A stretch of DNA of 64,000 nucleotides from Mycolicibacterium komanii (GTDB lineage: Bacteria; Actinomycetota; Actinomycetes; Mycobacteriales; Mycobacteriaceae): NCBI RefSeq assembly GCF_001050035.1, contig NZ_CVTA01000016.1:6925-70924 (forward strand), in the 5' to 3' direction. The notes beneath the pieces are model-generated. The model had not been told where the DNA came from. It was given only the letters and a program-made list of their open reading frames with translations, and did not search any database. The translations under genes and the position numbers were made by a program. The stretch's first letter is position 1; each line of letters opens with the position of its first letter. This document shows positions 16,876-25,502 of the stretch, piece after piece.

Positions 16876-17780
16876 GCGCGCCGGAGAAACTTGGCCCCAA
16901 GCTCAAGCGGGGCGAGAAGACGATGGAGATCAACGGCGGCAACGTCGTCTACGAGATCCTCGGCAAGGAAGGCGATTTCATCGCGCTGACGCCCGGCGGG
17001 CGGTTCAGCAAGGACATCGACGGCCTCCGACCGCTGGCGCAGGAGCTCGTCAAGGGCGGATACCGGGTCCTGCTGTGGGACCGGCCGAACTGCGGCAAGT
17101 CCGACGTGCAGTTCTACGGTCAAAGCGAATCGCATATGCGTGCCGAGACTCTGCACGCGCTGATCACCGGGCTCGACATCGGTCCGTGCATCATCGCCGG
17201 CGGGTCCGGCGGCGCCCGCGACTCGATGCTGACCACGATGCTGTACCCGGAGATCGCGCGGAAGCTGGTGGTGTGGAACATCGTCGGCGGCGTGTACGGG
17301 TCCTTCGTGCTGGGTTCGTACTACATCGTGCCCAGCATCCTGGCCGTACGCGGCGCGGGCATGAAGGCGGTCGCCGCGGTCGACGAGTGGAAGCAGCGCA
17401 TCGAGGAGAATCCCGCCAACCGCGAACGAATCCTCAACCAGGACCCCGACGCGTTCCTGAAGCTGATGCTGCGTTGGCTCAACGCGTTCGTGCCGAAACC
17501 CGGCCAGACCATCCCGGGTGTCGAGGACGAGATGTTCGACAACATCAAGGTGCCGACGCTGATCATCCGCGGTGGTGAGAACGACCTGGACCACCCGAAG
17601 CGGACCTCGCTGGAGGTCAGCTGCCTGATCAAGGGCTCCCAACTGATCGATCCACCCTGGCCAGAGGACGCCTGGGAACGCGCCGGCGAGGCGCGCGCTT
17701 GCGGAAAGATCAAGCGGTTCAACATGTTCGACACGTGGGTGCAGGCCGCCCCCGCGATCCTGAAGTTCCTGGACAGTTGA
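16872..17780 (+). CDS. Alpha/beta hydrolase
   Basis: A 302-residue alpha/beta-fold hydrolase starting at the ATG that overlaps the Rieske stop. The nucleophile elbow is G-G-S-G-G with Ser112, preceded by a W-D-R-P-N-C-G-K-S strand-turn typical of C-C bond hydrolases and epoxide/haloalkane-type enzymes. The oxyanion region T-P-G-G-R replaces the common H-G-G. A late H (near H-P-K-R) could complete the triad but the usual C-terminal G-H motif is not obvious. The substrate is unknown; an ester or a ring-cleavage product is plausible in context. Confidence 0.85.
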   Translation: MSAPEKLGPKLKRGEKTMEINGGNVVYEILGKEGDFIALTPGGRFSKDIDGLRPLAQELVKGGYRVLLWDRPNCGKSDVQFYGQSESHMRAETLHALITGLDIGPCIIAGGSGGARDSMLTTMLYPEIARKLVVWNIVGGVYGSFVLGSYYIVPSILAVRGAGMKAVAAVDEWKQRIEENPANRERILNQDPDAFLKLMLRWLNAFVPKPGQTIPGVEDEMFDNIKVPTLIIRGGENDLDHPKRTSLEVSCLIKGSQLIDPPWPEDAWERAGEARACGKIKRFNMFDTWVQAAPAILKFLDS

Positions 17781-17826
17781 TGAAGGGATCTCCGGCAATC
17801 GCGCGGGGCCTCACACCGGCGCCGGC

Positions 17827-18300
17827 TTACGTCGTGCGGATGTGGACCTCGCAGTTGAGCGAGGCCTCGAGCGCGGTGTGGACCCTGCTCTCGGGCACGC
17901 GTTCGAGGTCGGCCTTGCGCACCGTCACGTACACCACATCCCAGCCGTCGTCGCCGGGTACGCGTTCGACCTCGCCGGAAACCCCGAGCCCGGCCAGCAC
18001 GCCCTGGGCATCGTCGTCGGTGCCGCGGCTGATGAACGTCACCACTCCGGGCACGGGCGTGGTTCCGAATGCGTTCCCGCACAACTCGATCGCGATCCGA
18101 CGGAGTTCATCGGGATCGTCCCCGGCGATCAGCAACTCGACCTCGCGGCGCTGTGCCGGCATCGCGGGCAGGTTGTTGGCCACCACTTCGATGCCCTGGG
18201 TGGCCGCAGAATCGCGGAGCCGAGCCAAGCCGTCCTCGAGCTGGGCCGGCTCGAGCTCGCCCGCCTTGTCGACACCGACGCGCACGACCGCAGTCCTCAT
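17827..18300 (-). CDS. Conserved hypothetical protein
   Basis: A 157-residue soluble protein on the opposite strand between two plus-strand operons, starting 36 bases from the divergent NuoF-like gene. It begins M-R-T-A-V-V-R-V-G-V-D and has an alternating strand/helix pattern, suggesting two repeats of an alpha+beta (ferredoxin-like) fold. Reading frame composition is typical of coding sequence on this strand: GC-rich third positions and many charged residues. I do not recognise the family. Head-to-head placement with the NuoF-like gene suggests shared control. Confidence 0.65.
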   Translation of the reverse strand: MRTAVVRVGVDKAGELEPAQLEDGLARLRDSAATQGIEVVANNLPAMPAQRREVELLIAGDDPDELRRIAIELCGNAFGTTPVPGVVTFISRGTDDDAQGVLAGLGVSGEVERVPGDDGWDVVYVTVRKADLERVPESRVHTALEASLNCEVHIRTT

Positions 18301-18336
18301 GTCCGTCAGCCTATCCGCGGGCCGGAAGGACCAGCC

Positions 18337-19638
18337 ATGACCTCTACCGCCACTGAACTCGCCGTCGCCGGCTGGCCGGATTGTGCGCCTCGGCTGTTAC
18401 GCCCGTCGGAGGCCGGCACCGAGGACTATGCCGAGTACACGCGTGCGGGCGGTTACCGCCCGCTGATCGACGCCGATGCGCTGCTGGAACAGGTCGACCT
18501 GTCGGGCCTGCTGGGCCGCGGTGGCGCCGCGTTCCCGATCGGCACCAAACTGCGCACCGTGCACGACGCCAACCGCCGCGGCTCGGAGACTGTCGTCGTG
18601 GCCAACGGCGAAGAGGGTGAACCCGCATCGGTCAAGGACCGTTGGCTGCTGCGCAACCGGCCCCACCTCGTGCTCGACGGTCTGCGCCTGGCGACCGCCG
18701 TCGCCGGTGCCCGACGAGCTTACGTCTACGTCTCCGACGACCAGGCCGCCACTGCGGTCGGCGCAGCGCTGAGCGAGGTGCCCGCGGAGACCTTCGGCGG
18801 CGCCGAAATCACGCTCGTCACCGTCGAACCCGGCTACGTCGCAGGCGAGGAGACGGCCGCGGTCCGGCGCATCAACGGCGGCCCCGCCAAACCCACCGAC
18901 AAACCCCCGCGACCCTTCGAGGAGGGTGTGGACGGACTGCCGACGATGGTCAGCAACGTCGAGACGCTGGCCAACCTGCCCTACATCCACGAACACGGCG
19001 CCGAGAAGTTCCGGTCGGTCGGTACGCCGATGTCGCCGGGAACGTTCCTGGCGACCATCACCGGCGGGGGGCGGCCCGCGGCGCTGTACGAAATTCCGCA
19101 CGGCGCGGCATTTTCCGAGCTCCTCCAGGTACACGGGCTGACCAGGGAAGCGGTGACGGGCGTCCTGATGGGCGGCTACTTCGCGGGGCTGGTCAACACC
19201 GACATCCTCGATGCGACTCTCGATCACGAGTCGGTCCGACGGCTCGGCAGCGGTCTCGGGTGTGGAGCGATCTCGATTCTCACCGACGACTGCCCCCTCG
19301 CTGTCGCCGCGGCGGTGATGTCGTACTTCGACCGGGAGAACGCGGGCCAGTGCGGATCCTGCTTCAACGGCACCGCCGCGATGGCGGCGGTGACGTCGGC
19401 GCTGCGCGACGGTGTGGCCACCCAGGAGGACGTCACCCGGCTCGAACGCTGGTCGGTGGTGCTTCGCGGGCGCGGCGCCTGCGGCACCCTCGATGGCGCC
19501 ACCAACGTCGCGGCGAGCCTGCTGCGGCAGTTCCCCCAGGTGGTGACTCGCCACCTCGCCAACGACTGCGCAGCCTGTCGCAGCGACGTGTTCGCCGCCG
19601 TGCGACCTTACGAAGTGGAGGCGGTGGCTCAATCATGA
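18337..19638 (+). CDS. NuoF-like NADH-binding flavoprotein
   Basis: A 433-residue homologue of the complex I NuoF subunit. The FMN/NADH glycine-rich loop G-R-G-G-A-A-F-P-I-G-T-K and the A-N-G-E-E-G-E-P motif are intact. In the [4Fe-4S] region C339-G-S-C342 and C382 are present, but the third Cys of the normal C-x-x-C-x-x-C run is replaced (F-N-G-T follows), so three of four canonical ligands remain; a later C-A-A-C pair at the C-terminus could substitute. The gene is followed by a ferredoxin with ATGA overlap. I infer an NADH:ferredoxin reductase serving P450s rather than a complex I part, since no other nuo gene is here. Confidence 0.88.
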   Translation: MTSTATELAVAGWPDCAPRLLRPSEAGTEDYAEYTRAGGYRPLIDADALLEQVDLSGLLGRGGAAFPIGTKLRTVHDANRRGSETVVVANGEEGEPASVKDRWLLRNRPHLVLDGLRLATAVAGARRAYVYVSDDQAATAVGAALSEVPAETFGGAEITLVTVEPGYVAGEETAAVRRINGGPAKPTDKPPRPFEEGVDGLPTMVSNVETLANLPYIHEHGAEKFRSVGTPMSPGTFLATITGGGRPAALYEIPHGAAFSELLQVHGLTREAVTGVLMGGYFAGLVNTDILDATLDHESVRRLGSGLGCGAISILTDDCPLAVAAAVMSYFDRENAGQCGSCFNGTAAMAAVTSALRDGVATQEDVTRLERWSVVLRGRGACGTLDGATNVAASLLRQFPQVVTRHLANDCAACRSDVFAAVRPYEVEAVAQS

Positions 19639-19946
19639 GTGACGGCTTGCGAATCCGGCTCGACCGGACGCTGTGCGACGGCTTCGGGATATGCGCCAAG
19701 CACGCCCCCGAGTACTTCTCGCTCGACGACTGGGGTTACGCCTCCCTCATCGGTGATGGAACAGTGCCGGAGAAGGACAGGGACGCGGTAATGCGCGCGC
19801 TGCTGGACTGCCCGGTGCACGCGATCATCTACATGGGTGAACACCGGCCGTCCGGCGACAACGCCGTGCATCAGGAGGCGCATGAGGTGCCCGAGCCCGC
19901 ACCCAATACCGGTGACAGCGAGGCGATCTCGGGATTCGTGCGGTGA
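19635..19946 (+). CDS. Ferredoxin, CxxFxxC type
   Basis: A 103-residue ferredoxin. Ligands are C14-D-G-F-G-I-C20 and a late D-C-P-V-H-A-I. The second-ligand position is Phe rather than Cys or His, which implies a [3Fe-4S] cluster. The C-terminal ~35 residues form a polar, probably disordered tail not found in the other ferredoxins here. It overlaps the NuoF-like gene by four bases and the next gene by four (GTGA), so the three are translationally coupled. A direct reductase-ferredoxin pair is the simplest reading. Confidence 0.88.
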   Translation: MSDGLRIRLDRTLCDGFGICAKHAPEYFSLDDWGYASLIGDGTVPEKDRDAVMRALLDCPVHAIIYMGEHRPSGDNAVHQEAHEVPEPAPNTGDSEAISGFVR

Positions 19947-21586
19947 CCAGACCACTACCTGAACTGACGGTACTCAACGAGTTCTTCTGGACCGCCGGCG
20001 CCGACGGCGTGCTGCGCATCCAGGAATGCCGGGACTGCGAAGCGCTGATCCACCCGCCGCAACCGGTGTGCCGGTACTGCCGGGGACGCAACATGGGCGT
20101 CCGTGAGGTGTCCGGTAAGGCGACGCTGTCGGCGTTCACCGTGAACCACCGGTTCGGCTTTCCGGACCTGCCACCGCCCTATGTGGTGGCGCAGGTGGCC
20201 GTGGTGGAGGATCCGCGGGTTCGCCTGACCACCAACATCGTTGACTGCGATCCCGATGACCTGAAGCTCGGCCAGCTCGTCGAGGTCACTTTCCAGCAGA
20301 TCGACGATGTCTGGCTGCCGGTCTTCACACCCGGCGCCGACGGGCAGGGCGGCCCGGTGGCCGAAGACGAGATCGCGCCGCAGGACTTCGGCCGCCACGT
20401 GAGCGCCCCGCTCACCCGTCAGCGGTTCGAAGAGCACTCGGCGATCACCGGCATCGGCGCCTCGCGGCTGGGTCGGCGGCTGATGGTGCCGCCGCTGTCG
20501 CTGACCATCGAAGCGTGCGAAGCCGCCGTCGCCGATGCGGGATTGACATTCGACGACATCGACGGGCTGTCGACGTACCCCGGGCTGGACATCGCGGGAA
20601 TGGGCGAAGGCGGCGTGGCCGCACTCGAGGGCGCCCTCGGCCTCCGCCCGGTGTGGATCAACGGCGGCATGGACACGTTCGGCCCCGGCGGCTCGGTCAT
20701 CGCCGCGATGATGGCCGTCGCCACCGGGATGGCGCGTCACGTGCTGTGCTTCCGCACGTTGTGGGAGGCGACGTTCCAGCAGCTGATGAAGGAGGGCAAG
20801 GCGTCACCGCCGGGCGGCGCCCGAACGTCGAGTTGGCAGATGCCCTTCGGTGCGATGTCGGCCGCGCACACGCTGGCCCTCAACGCTCAGCGTCACTTCG
20901 AGCGCTACGGCACGACGCGCGAGACGCTCGGCTGGATCGCGCTGAACCAGCGGGCGAACGCAGCGCTGAACCCCACCGCCATCTACCGCGATCCCATGGC
21001 GATGGACGACTACCTGAACGCGCGGATGATCACCACGCCGTTCGGTCTTTACGACTGCGACGTTCCGTGCGACGGCGCCGTCGCGGTCATCGTCTCCGCA
21101 GCGGAGGCCGCGAAGGACATGCCGCACAAGCCGGTGTTGTTCGAGGCGGTCGGCACGCAGATCGTCGAACGCACCGACTGGGACCAAAGCACGCTGACCC
21201 ACGAACCTCAGGTGCTCGGCCAGGCGGCCCACCTGTGGACCCGAACGTCGTTGCGACCCAAAGATGTCGACGTAGCCGAGTTGTACGACGGGTTCTCGTT
21301 CAACTGCCTGTCGTGGCTGGAGGCCCTCGGCTTCTGCGGTATCGGCGAGGCCAAGGACTTCCTCGACGGCGGCAAGGCCATCGCCCGCGACGGCGTGATT
21401 CCGCTGAATACCCACGGCGGGCAGCTGTCTCATGGCCGTACACACGGAATGGGCCTGATCCACGAAGCCGTCAGCCAGTTGCGCGGCGACGCGGGTGAAC
21501 GGCAGGTGAAAGACGCCAAGGTCGCGGTGGTCAGCAGCGGCGGGCTCACCCCGAGCGGGGCGATTTTGATGCGGACGGACGGGTGA
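19943..21586 (+). CDS. Fused DUF35/OB-fold and thiolase-like protein (Ltp2-type)
   Basis: A 547-residue two-domain protein. Residues ~1-135 form a DUF35 unit: a rubredoxin-like zinc ribbon with C29/C32 and C43/C46, then an OB-fold. Residues ~155-547 are a thiolase fold of the SCP-x/lipid-transfer class. The usual N-terminal nucleophilic Cys is absent (G-P-G-G-S instead), while A-E-L-Y-D-G-F-S-F and L-N-T-H-G-G-Q-L-S-H-G are kept. In cholesterol side-chain breakdown, Ltp2 works as a retro-aldolase in complex with the DUF35 domain of ChsH2. Here the two are one chain, so I infer an aldolase that releases a ketone and a short acyl-CoA. Confidence 0.85.
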   Translation: MTRPLPELTVLNEFFWTAGADGVLRIQECRDCEALIHPPQPVCRYCRGRNMGVREVSGKATLSAFTVNHRFGFPDLPPPYVVAQVAVVEDPRVRLTTNIVDCDPDDLKLGQLVEVTFQQIDDVWLPVFTPGADGQGGPVAEDEIAPQDFGRHVSAPLTRQRFEEHSAITGIGASRLGRRLMVPPLSLTIEACEAAVADAGLTFDDIDGLSTYPGLDIAGMGEGGVAALEGALGLRPVWINGGMDTFGPGGSVIAAMMAVATGMARHVLCFRTLWEATFQQLMKEGKASPPGGARTSSWQMPFGAMSAAHTLALNAQRHFERYGTTRETLGWIALNQRANAALNPTAIYRDPMAMDDYLNARMITTPFGLYDCDVPCDGAVAVIVSAAEAAKDMPHKPVLFEAVGTQIVERTDWDQSTLTHEPQVLGQAAHLWTRTSLRPKDVDVAELYDGFSFNCLSWLEALGFCGIGEAKDFLDGGKAIARDGVIPLNTHGGQLSHGRTHGMGLIHEAVSQLRGDAGERQVKDAKVAVVSSGGLTPSGAILMRTDG

Positions 21587-22485
21587 GCACGACCCGACCC
21601 CGCGTCGTCCTCGTCGACGGCGTTCCCATGTCGGGCCTGGTCGCCGAGGCTGACGACCCGACGGCCGTCATCGTCGCCTTTCACGGCGGAGCCAGCACCG
21701 CAGCGTATTTCGACTGCCCCGGCCATCCGCACCTGTCGTTGTTGCGCACGGGCCCGACCCGGGGGATCACCGTGGTGGCGTTGGATCGCCCCGGATACGG
21801 CAGTTCGGCGCCGTACCCGGACGCGATGCACGACCCCGACCAGCGGGTCGCGCTCGCCTACGGCGCCCTCGACAAAGTGCTCGGTCAAAGTCCCCGTGGC
21901 GCAGGGCTGTTCCTGCTCGGCCACTCGGCGGGCTGCGAGCTTGCCGTGCGCATGGCGGCCAGCGATCGGGCCGCGCAGGAGCGTGTGCTCGGGATCGGCC
22001 TCGCAGGCACCGGGTTGCGGTACGCGGACGCTGCGGCGGAGATCATCAAGACGACGACGGCCACCCGCCGACCGGTGGGACTGCGCGAACTGTTGTGGGA
22101 GCCCGCGGACTCGTATCCGCCCGAGGTGCTTTCCGGCATCACGAATTCGTCGACGGGTGCGCCGTACGAGTCGGAGGTGACCAAATACTGGCCGCGACGC
22201 GACTTTCCGGCGCTGGCGGCCCAAGTCGAGGTCCCGGTGCACTTCACCGTCGCCGAACACGAGCGGGTGTGGCGAACCGATCCCGAGGCGCTGGCCGACA
22301 TCGCGGCGGCGTTCACCGCGTCGCCCCGCTTCGTGCTCAACGAACAGGCCGGCGCCGGCCACAACCTGTCGCTGTCGTTCGCGGCTGCGGATTACCACGA
22401 CCGAGTGCTGTCGTTCGTCGCCGAATGCGTCGAATCACGAAGCGGCGCCGAAGAGAAGGCCGAGGAGAAAGTGGAGGCGGATTGA
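21583..22485 (+). CDS. Alpha/beta hydrolase
   Basis: A 300-residue alpha/beta hydrolase starting with GTG in a GTGA overlap. The elbow G-H-S-A-G has Ser115 as nucleophile; A-F-H-G-G-A-S near residue 28 forms the oxyanion loop; a late G-A-G-H-N-L supplies the catalytic His and an H-F-T-V-A-E-H segment may hold the acid. The C-terminal 20 residues are highly charged (Glu/Lys). It probably hydrolyses an ester or thioester generated in this operon. Identity of the substrate cannot be read. Confidence 0.87.
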   Translation: MSTTRPRVVLVDGVPMSGLVAEADDPTAVIVAFHGGASTAAYFDCPGHPHLSLLRTGPTRGITVVALDRPGYGSSAPYPDAMHDPDQRVALAYGALDKVLGQSPRGAGLFLLGHSAGCELAVRMAASDRAAQERVLGIGLAGTGLRYADAAAEIIKTTTATRRPVGLRELLWEPADSYPPEVLSGITNSSTGAPYESEVTKYWPRRDFPALAAQVEVPVHFTVAEHERVWRTDPEALADIAAAFTASPRFVLNEQAGAGHNLSLSFAAADYHDRVLSFVAECVESRSGAEEKAEEKVEAD

Positions 22486-23303
22486 TGCGCGTCGGATTCA
22501 TCGGGCTGGGCAGCCAGGGCGGGCCGATGGCCCGCCGGATCGTCGAAGGTGGCTTCGAGACCACACTGTGGGCCCGACGGGCGGCCAGCCTCGAACCGTA
22601 CGCCGGAACGGCCGCCAAGACCGCGAGTACTCCGGCGGAGTTGGCCGCTGCCAGCGACCTGGTCTGCCTCTGCGTGGTCGGGGACGACGACGTGCGCGAG
22701 GTGCTCAACGGTGAATCCGGTGTGCTGGCCGGCCTGGCGTCCGGCGGCGTCATCGCCATTCACAGCACGGTGCACCCCGACACATGTAAAGAGATCGCCG
22801 AAGTCGCCGCCAAACAAGGTGTTTCGGTCATCGACGCGCCGGTGAGCGGTGGCGGCCCCGCCGTCGAGGAAGGCAAGCTCCTGGTGATGGTGGGCGGCGA
22901 GGACGACGTCGTCGAACGCTGCCGTCCGGTGTTCGCGACCTACGCCGACCCGATCGTGCATCTCGGCCCGCTGGGCAGCGGACAGGTCACCAAGATCCTC
23001 AACAACCTGCTGTTCACCGCCAACCTCGGCAGCGCGCTGAGCACACTCGACCTCGGTGAGTCGCTGGGCATCCCGCGTCTGCGCCTGGCCGAGGTGCTCA
23101 ACGGCGGATCGGCCACCAGCAAGGCGCTGGGCAGCATTGCGGTGTTCGGTGGCACGGTCGAAGGGCTCGCGCCGATCGCAGGTGCGTTGCTGCAGAAGGA
23201 CGTTCGGCATGCGGCAAGCATCGCGGCCACCGCATCGGTGCCGGAGGGCTCGGTGTTCACGGTGGCCGACACGGCGTTGGAGAACATGGATCACCCGCGA
23301 TGA
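22485..23303 (+). CDS. NAD(P)-dependent beta-hydroxyacid dehydrogenase-like protein
   Basis: A 272-residue member of the 3-hydroxyisobutyrate dehydrogenase family. It shows G-F-I-G-L-G-S-Q-G at the N-terminus, the substrate loop D-A-P-V-S-G-G-G-P, and the catalytic Lys in G-S-G-Q-V-T-K-I-L-N-N. It starts on the last base of the preceding stop (TGATG). Its stop codon lies in the first copy of a 32-base tandem duplication that separates it from a second gene of the same family. The two gene products may form a heteromer or act on successive intermediates. Confidence 0.9.
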   Translation: MRVGFIGLGSQGGPMARRIVEGGFETTLWARRAASLEPYAGTAAKTASTPAELAAASDLVCLCVVGDDDVREVLNGESGVLAGLASGGVIAIHSTVHPDTCKEIAEVAAKQGVSVIDAPVSGGGPAVEEGKLLVMVGGEDDVVERCRPVFATYADPIVHLGPLGSGQVTKILNNLLFTANLGSALSTLDLGESLGIPRLRLAEVLNGGSATSKALGSIAVFGGTVEGLAPIAGALLQKDVRHAASIAATASVPEGSVFTVADTALENMDHPR

Positions 23304-23362
23304 GCGCTTGCGCGAAGAGCAGAGGGACCCGATGAGCGCTTGCGCGAAGAGCAGAGGGACCC
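23299..23362 (+). repeat. Perfect tandem duplication, 2 x 32 bases
   Basis: Bases 23299-23330 and 23331-23362 are identical. The unit spans the stop of one dehydrogenase gene and the AGAGGG ribosome site that serves the next. The second unit also creates an 11-codon reading frame (M-S-A-C-A-K-S-R-G-T-R) that ends in a TGA overlapping the ATG at 23364. A recent duplication by slippage or unequal crossing over is likely. Confidence 0.95.
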
Positions 23363-23363
23363 G

Positions 23364-24158
23364 ATGACGCGTATCGGCTTCGTCGGAGCCGGGCGCATGG
23401 GCGCACCGATGGTGCGCCGCCTCGTGGAGTCCGGGCACGAGGTGCGCGCGCTCGGCAGGACCGACGAGAAGTCCGCCGAGATTCGTGACATCGGTGCACA
23501 GCCCGTCACCCGCGTGACCGATGTGGCCGACGGCGCCGACGTCGTCGTCGTCTGCGTGTTCACCGACGAACAGGTTCGGCAAGTGTGCCTGACCGACGGG
23601 GTGGCAGCGGCCATCCGGCCCGGCGGTGCGCTGGTCATCCACACGACCGGCAGCCCGGCAACCGCGCGCATGTTGGCGGCCGATTTCCCGGGCATCGACG
23701 TCGTCGACGCGCCGGTCAGCGGCGGCCCACACAACATCGCGGCCGGGGAGGTGACGCTGTTCGTCGGCGGCGCCGCCGACGCGGTCGACAAGGTGCGCCC
23801 GGTGCTGGCCAGTTACGGCGACCCGATCCTCCACGTCGGCGAACTCGGCGCGGGTCAGGCCGTCAAGCTCGTCAACAACAGTCTGTTCGCCGCCCAAATC
23901 GGGCTGCTGCGCACGGCGGTGGACCTCGGCGCACGACTCGGTGTCGGCGAGGGTGAACTGTTGAAGTCGCTCGCCCACGGAAGCGGCGCCAGCCGGGTCG
24001 GCGAGTTCGTCGCCGGGCGCGGCTCCGTCCAGGGGTTCGTCGCCGACGTCGGAGAGTTCATCGGCAAAGACGTCGCGGTGGTCCGCCAGACGGCGGCCGA
24101 ACTGGGCAGCGGCCTCGGCCTGCTCGACGAGGTCATCGATGCCGGAATCCGGCCATAA
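23364..24158 (+). CDS. NAD(P)-dependent beta-hydroxyacid dehydrogenase-like protein
   Basis: A 264-residue paralogue of the preceding gene: I-G-F-V-G-A-G-R-M-G at the N-terminus, D-A-P-V-S-G-G-P-H, and the catalytic Lys in G-A-G-Q-A-V-K-L-V-N-N. I chose the ATG at 23364, which matches the family N-terminus; an in-frame ATG at 23340 lies inside the tandem repeat and would add eight unrelated residues. Translation may be coupled to the short leader frame made by the repeat. It is the last gene of the plus operon. Confidence 0.9.
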   Translation: MTRIGFVGAGRMGAPMVRRLVESGHEVRALGRTDEKSAEIRDIGAQPVTRVTDVADGADVVVVCVFTDEQVRQVCLTDGVAAAIRPGGALVIHTTGSPATARMLAADFPGIDVVDAPVSGGPHNIAAGEVTLFVGGAADAVDKVRPVLASYGDPILHVGELGAGQAVKLVNNSLFAAQIGLLRTAVDLGARLGVGEGELLKSLAHGSGASRVGEFVAGRGSVQGFVADVGEFIGKDVAVVRQTAAELGSGLGLLDEVIDAGIRP

Positions 24159-24271
24159 ACAGCGGCGATTCCCCTTACCAGGAGACATCCGGTGAGGCAT
24201 ACTAGAGGCGTTACATTATTGCGCCCTCGCGTAACGGAAGCGGTCGACAGCCCGCCGCGAAAGAGGAGACC
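24159..24271 (+). promoter_or_regulatory. Promoter gap before the P450-ferredoxin-P450 operon
   Basis: A 113-base gap upstream of the P450 at 24272. It contains a GCATACTAGA segment that could hold a -10 box, an inverted repeat CGTTAC (24209-24214) / GTAACG (24231-24236), and a GAGGAG ribosome site just before the ATG. The break in gene spacing suggests a new transcription unit. Confidence 0.45.
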
Positions 24272-25474
24272 ATGACCAAGCCCAAGCTCGTGTTCGATCC
24301 CGTCTCGCAGGAGTTTTTCGACGACCCGTACGAGATTTACCGACGGATGCGGGACGAAGCGCCGATCTACTACGACGAGGTAGAGGATTTCTACGCGCTG
24401 ACCCGGCACGAAGACGTCGCCGCGGCGCTCAAGGACCACGAGTCGTTCTCCTCGTCTCGCGGATGCGACCTGGCCATGGTCCGCAGCGAAGAGGGCCCGC
24501 ACAAGTCGATCATCTTCATGGATCCGCCTGAGCACCGCCACATGCGCAGCCTGCTCAACAAGGCGTTCACGCCGCGGGCTATCCAATCGCAGCGCGAGAC
24601 CATCACCGAACTCGTCGAGCAGTATCTCTCGAAGGTCAATCCCGACAACTTCGATGTCGTGCAGGACTTCTCCGGTCCGTTCCCGGTCGAGGTGATCACC
24701 CGGATGGCCGGGGTTCCCGAGGAGTTCCGGCAGCAGGTCCGGCGCTGGATCGACAAGGGTCTCGAGCGCAAACCCGGCCAGTTGGAGCTCTCCGAAGAGA
24801 ACATGCAGGCCAACATCGACTCGGGCGTGTACTACTACGGGCTGGTGCAGGAGCGGCGGCAGAACCCGCAGGAGGACATGATCGGCCGCCTGATCGCCGC
24901 GGAGATCCCCGGCGAGAACGGTGAGATGCGCAAACTCGACGACCTCGAGATCACCGGTTTCCTCGCGCTACTCGGCGGGGCCGGCGCCGAGACGGTCACC
25001 AAGCTCGTCGGCAGCGCGGTGGTGGAGTTCGCCCGCCATCCGGAGCAGTGGCAGATGCTGCTCGACGACCGCAGCCTGGTTCCCGCCGCCGTCGAGGAGT
25101 TGCTGCGCTACGTCGGCCCGGTGCAGTACAACGTGCGCTACACGCTCAAAGAGGCCGTGGTGCCCAGTGGCACCATCCCGGCTCACAAGCCGGTGTTCCT
25201 GATGAAGGCGGCCGCGAACCGCGATCCCCGCGCCTTCGACAACGCCGAGACCTTCGACATCACCCGGGATCGCACGCAGTCGCCAAATCTCGGGTTGGGC
25301 TACGGCATCCACAGCTGTCTGGGCGCCGCGCTGGCCCGTTTGGAGACCACGATCGCGCTCGAGCATCTGCTCGATTTCATGCCGCGTTACGAGGTCGACT
25401 TCGACGGCCTGGAGCGCGTGCACATGCAGAATGTGGCCGGATATCACCACGTCCCCGTGAGAGTGCTCAAGTGA
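24272..25474 (+). CDS. Cytochrome P450
   Basis: A 400-residue P450. The heme loop is L-G-L-G-Y-G-I-H-S-C-L-G with Cys349; the position normally held by Phe in F-G-x-G-x-H-x-C is Leu here. The I-helix reads G-G-A-G-A-E-T-V-T-K, with Glu-Thr as the acid/alcohol pair, and E-E-L-L-R is the K-helix ExxR. It is about 60% similar by eye to the P450 two genes downstream, so the pair looks like a tandem duplication with a ferredoxin in between. A steroid or terpenoid substrate is possible but not shown by sequence. Confidence 0.93.
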   Translation: MTKPKLVFDPVSQEFFDDPYEIYRRMRDEAPIYYDEVEDFYALTRHEDVAAALKDHESFSSSRGCDLAMVRSEEGPHKSIIFMDPPEHRHMRSLLNKAFTPRAIQSQRETITELVEQYLSKVNPDNFDVVQDFSGPFPVEVITRMAGVPEEFRQQVRRWIDKGLERKPGQLELSEENMQANIDSGVYYYGLVQERRQNPQEDMIGRLIAAEIPGENGEMRKLDDLEITGFLALLGGAGAETVTKLVGSAVVEFARHPEQWQMLLDDRSLVPAAVEELLRYVGPVQYNVRYTLKEAVVPSGTIPAHKPVFLMKAAANRDPRAFDNAETFDITRDRTQSPNLGLGYGIHSCLGAALARLETTIALEHLLDFMPRYEVDFDGLERVHMQNVAGYHHVPVRVLK

Positions 25475-25502
25475 CCCAGCGAGAAGCGGAGGGGGATCGC
25501 AT

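Noticed and set aside
18337..19638. Part of respiratory complex I
   Set aside because: No other nuo genes nearby and a cluster Cys is missing; coupling to a P450-type ferredoxin suggests a separate role.
23299..23362. Tandem repeat as a CRISPR array
   Set aside because: Only two units, directly adjacent without spacers, and located across a gene junction.
22392..24200. A ~600-codon minus-strand frame opposite the two dehydrogenases
   Set aside because: Composition is that of a shadow frame and both plus-strand genes have full family motifs.
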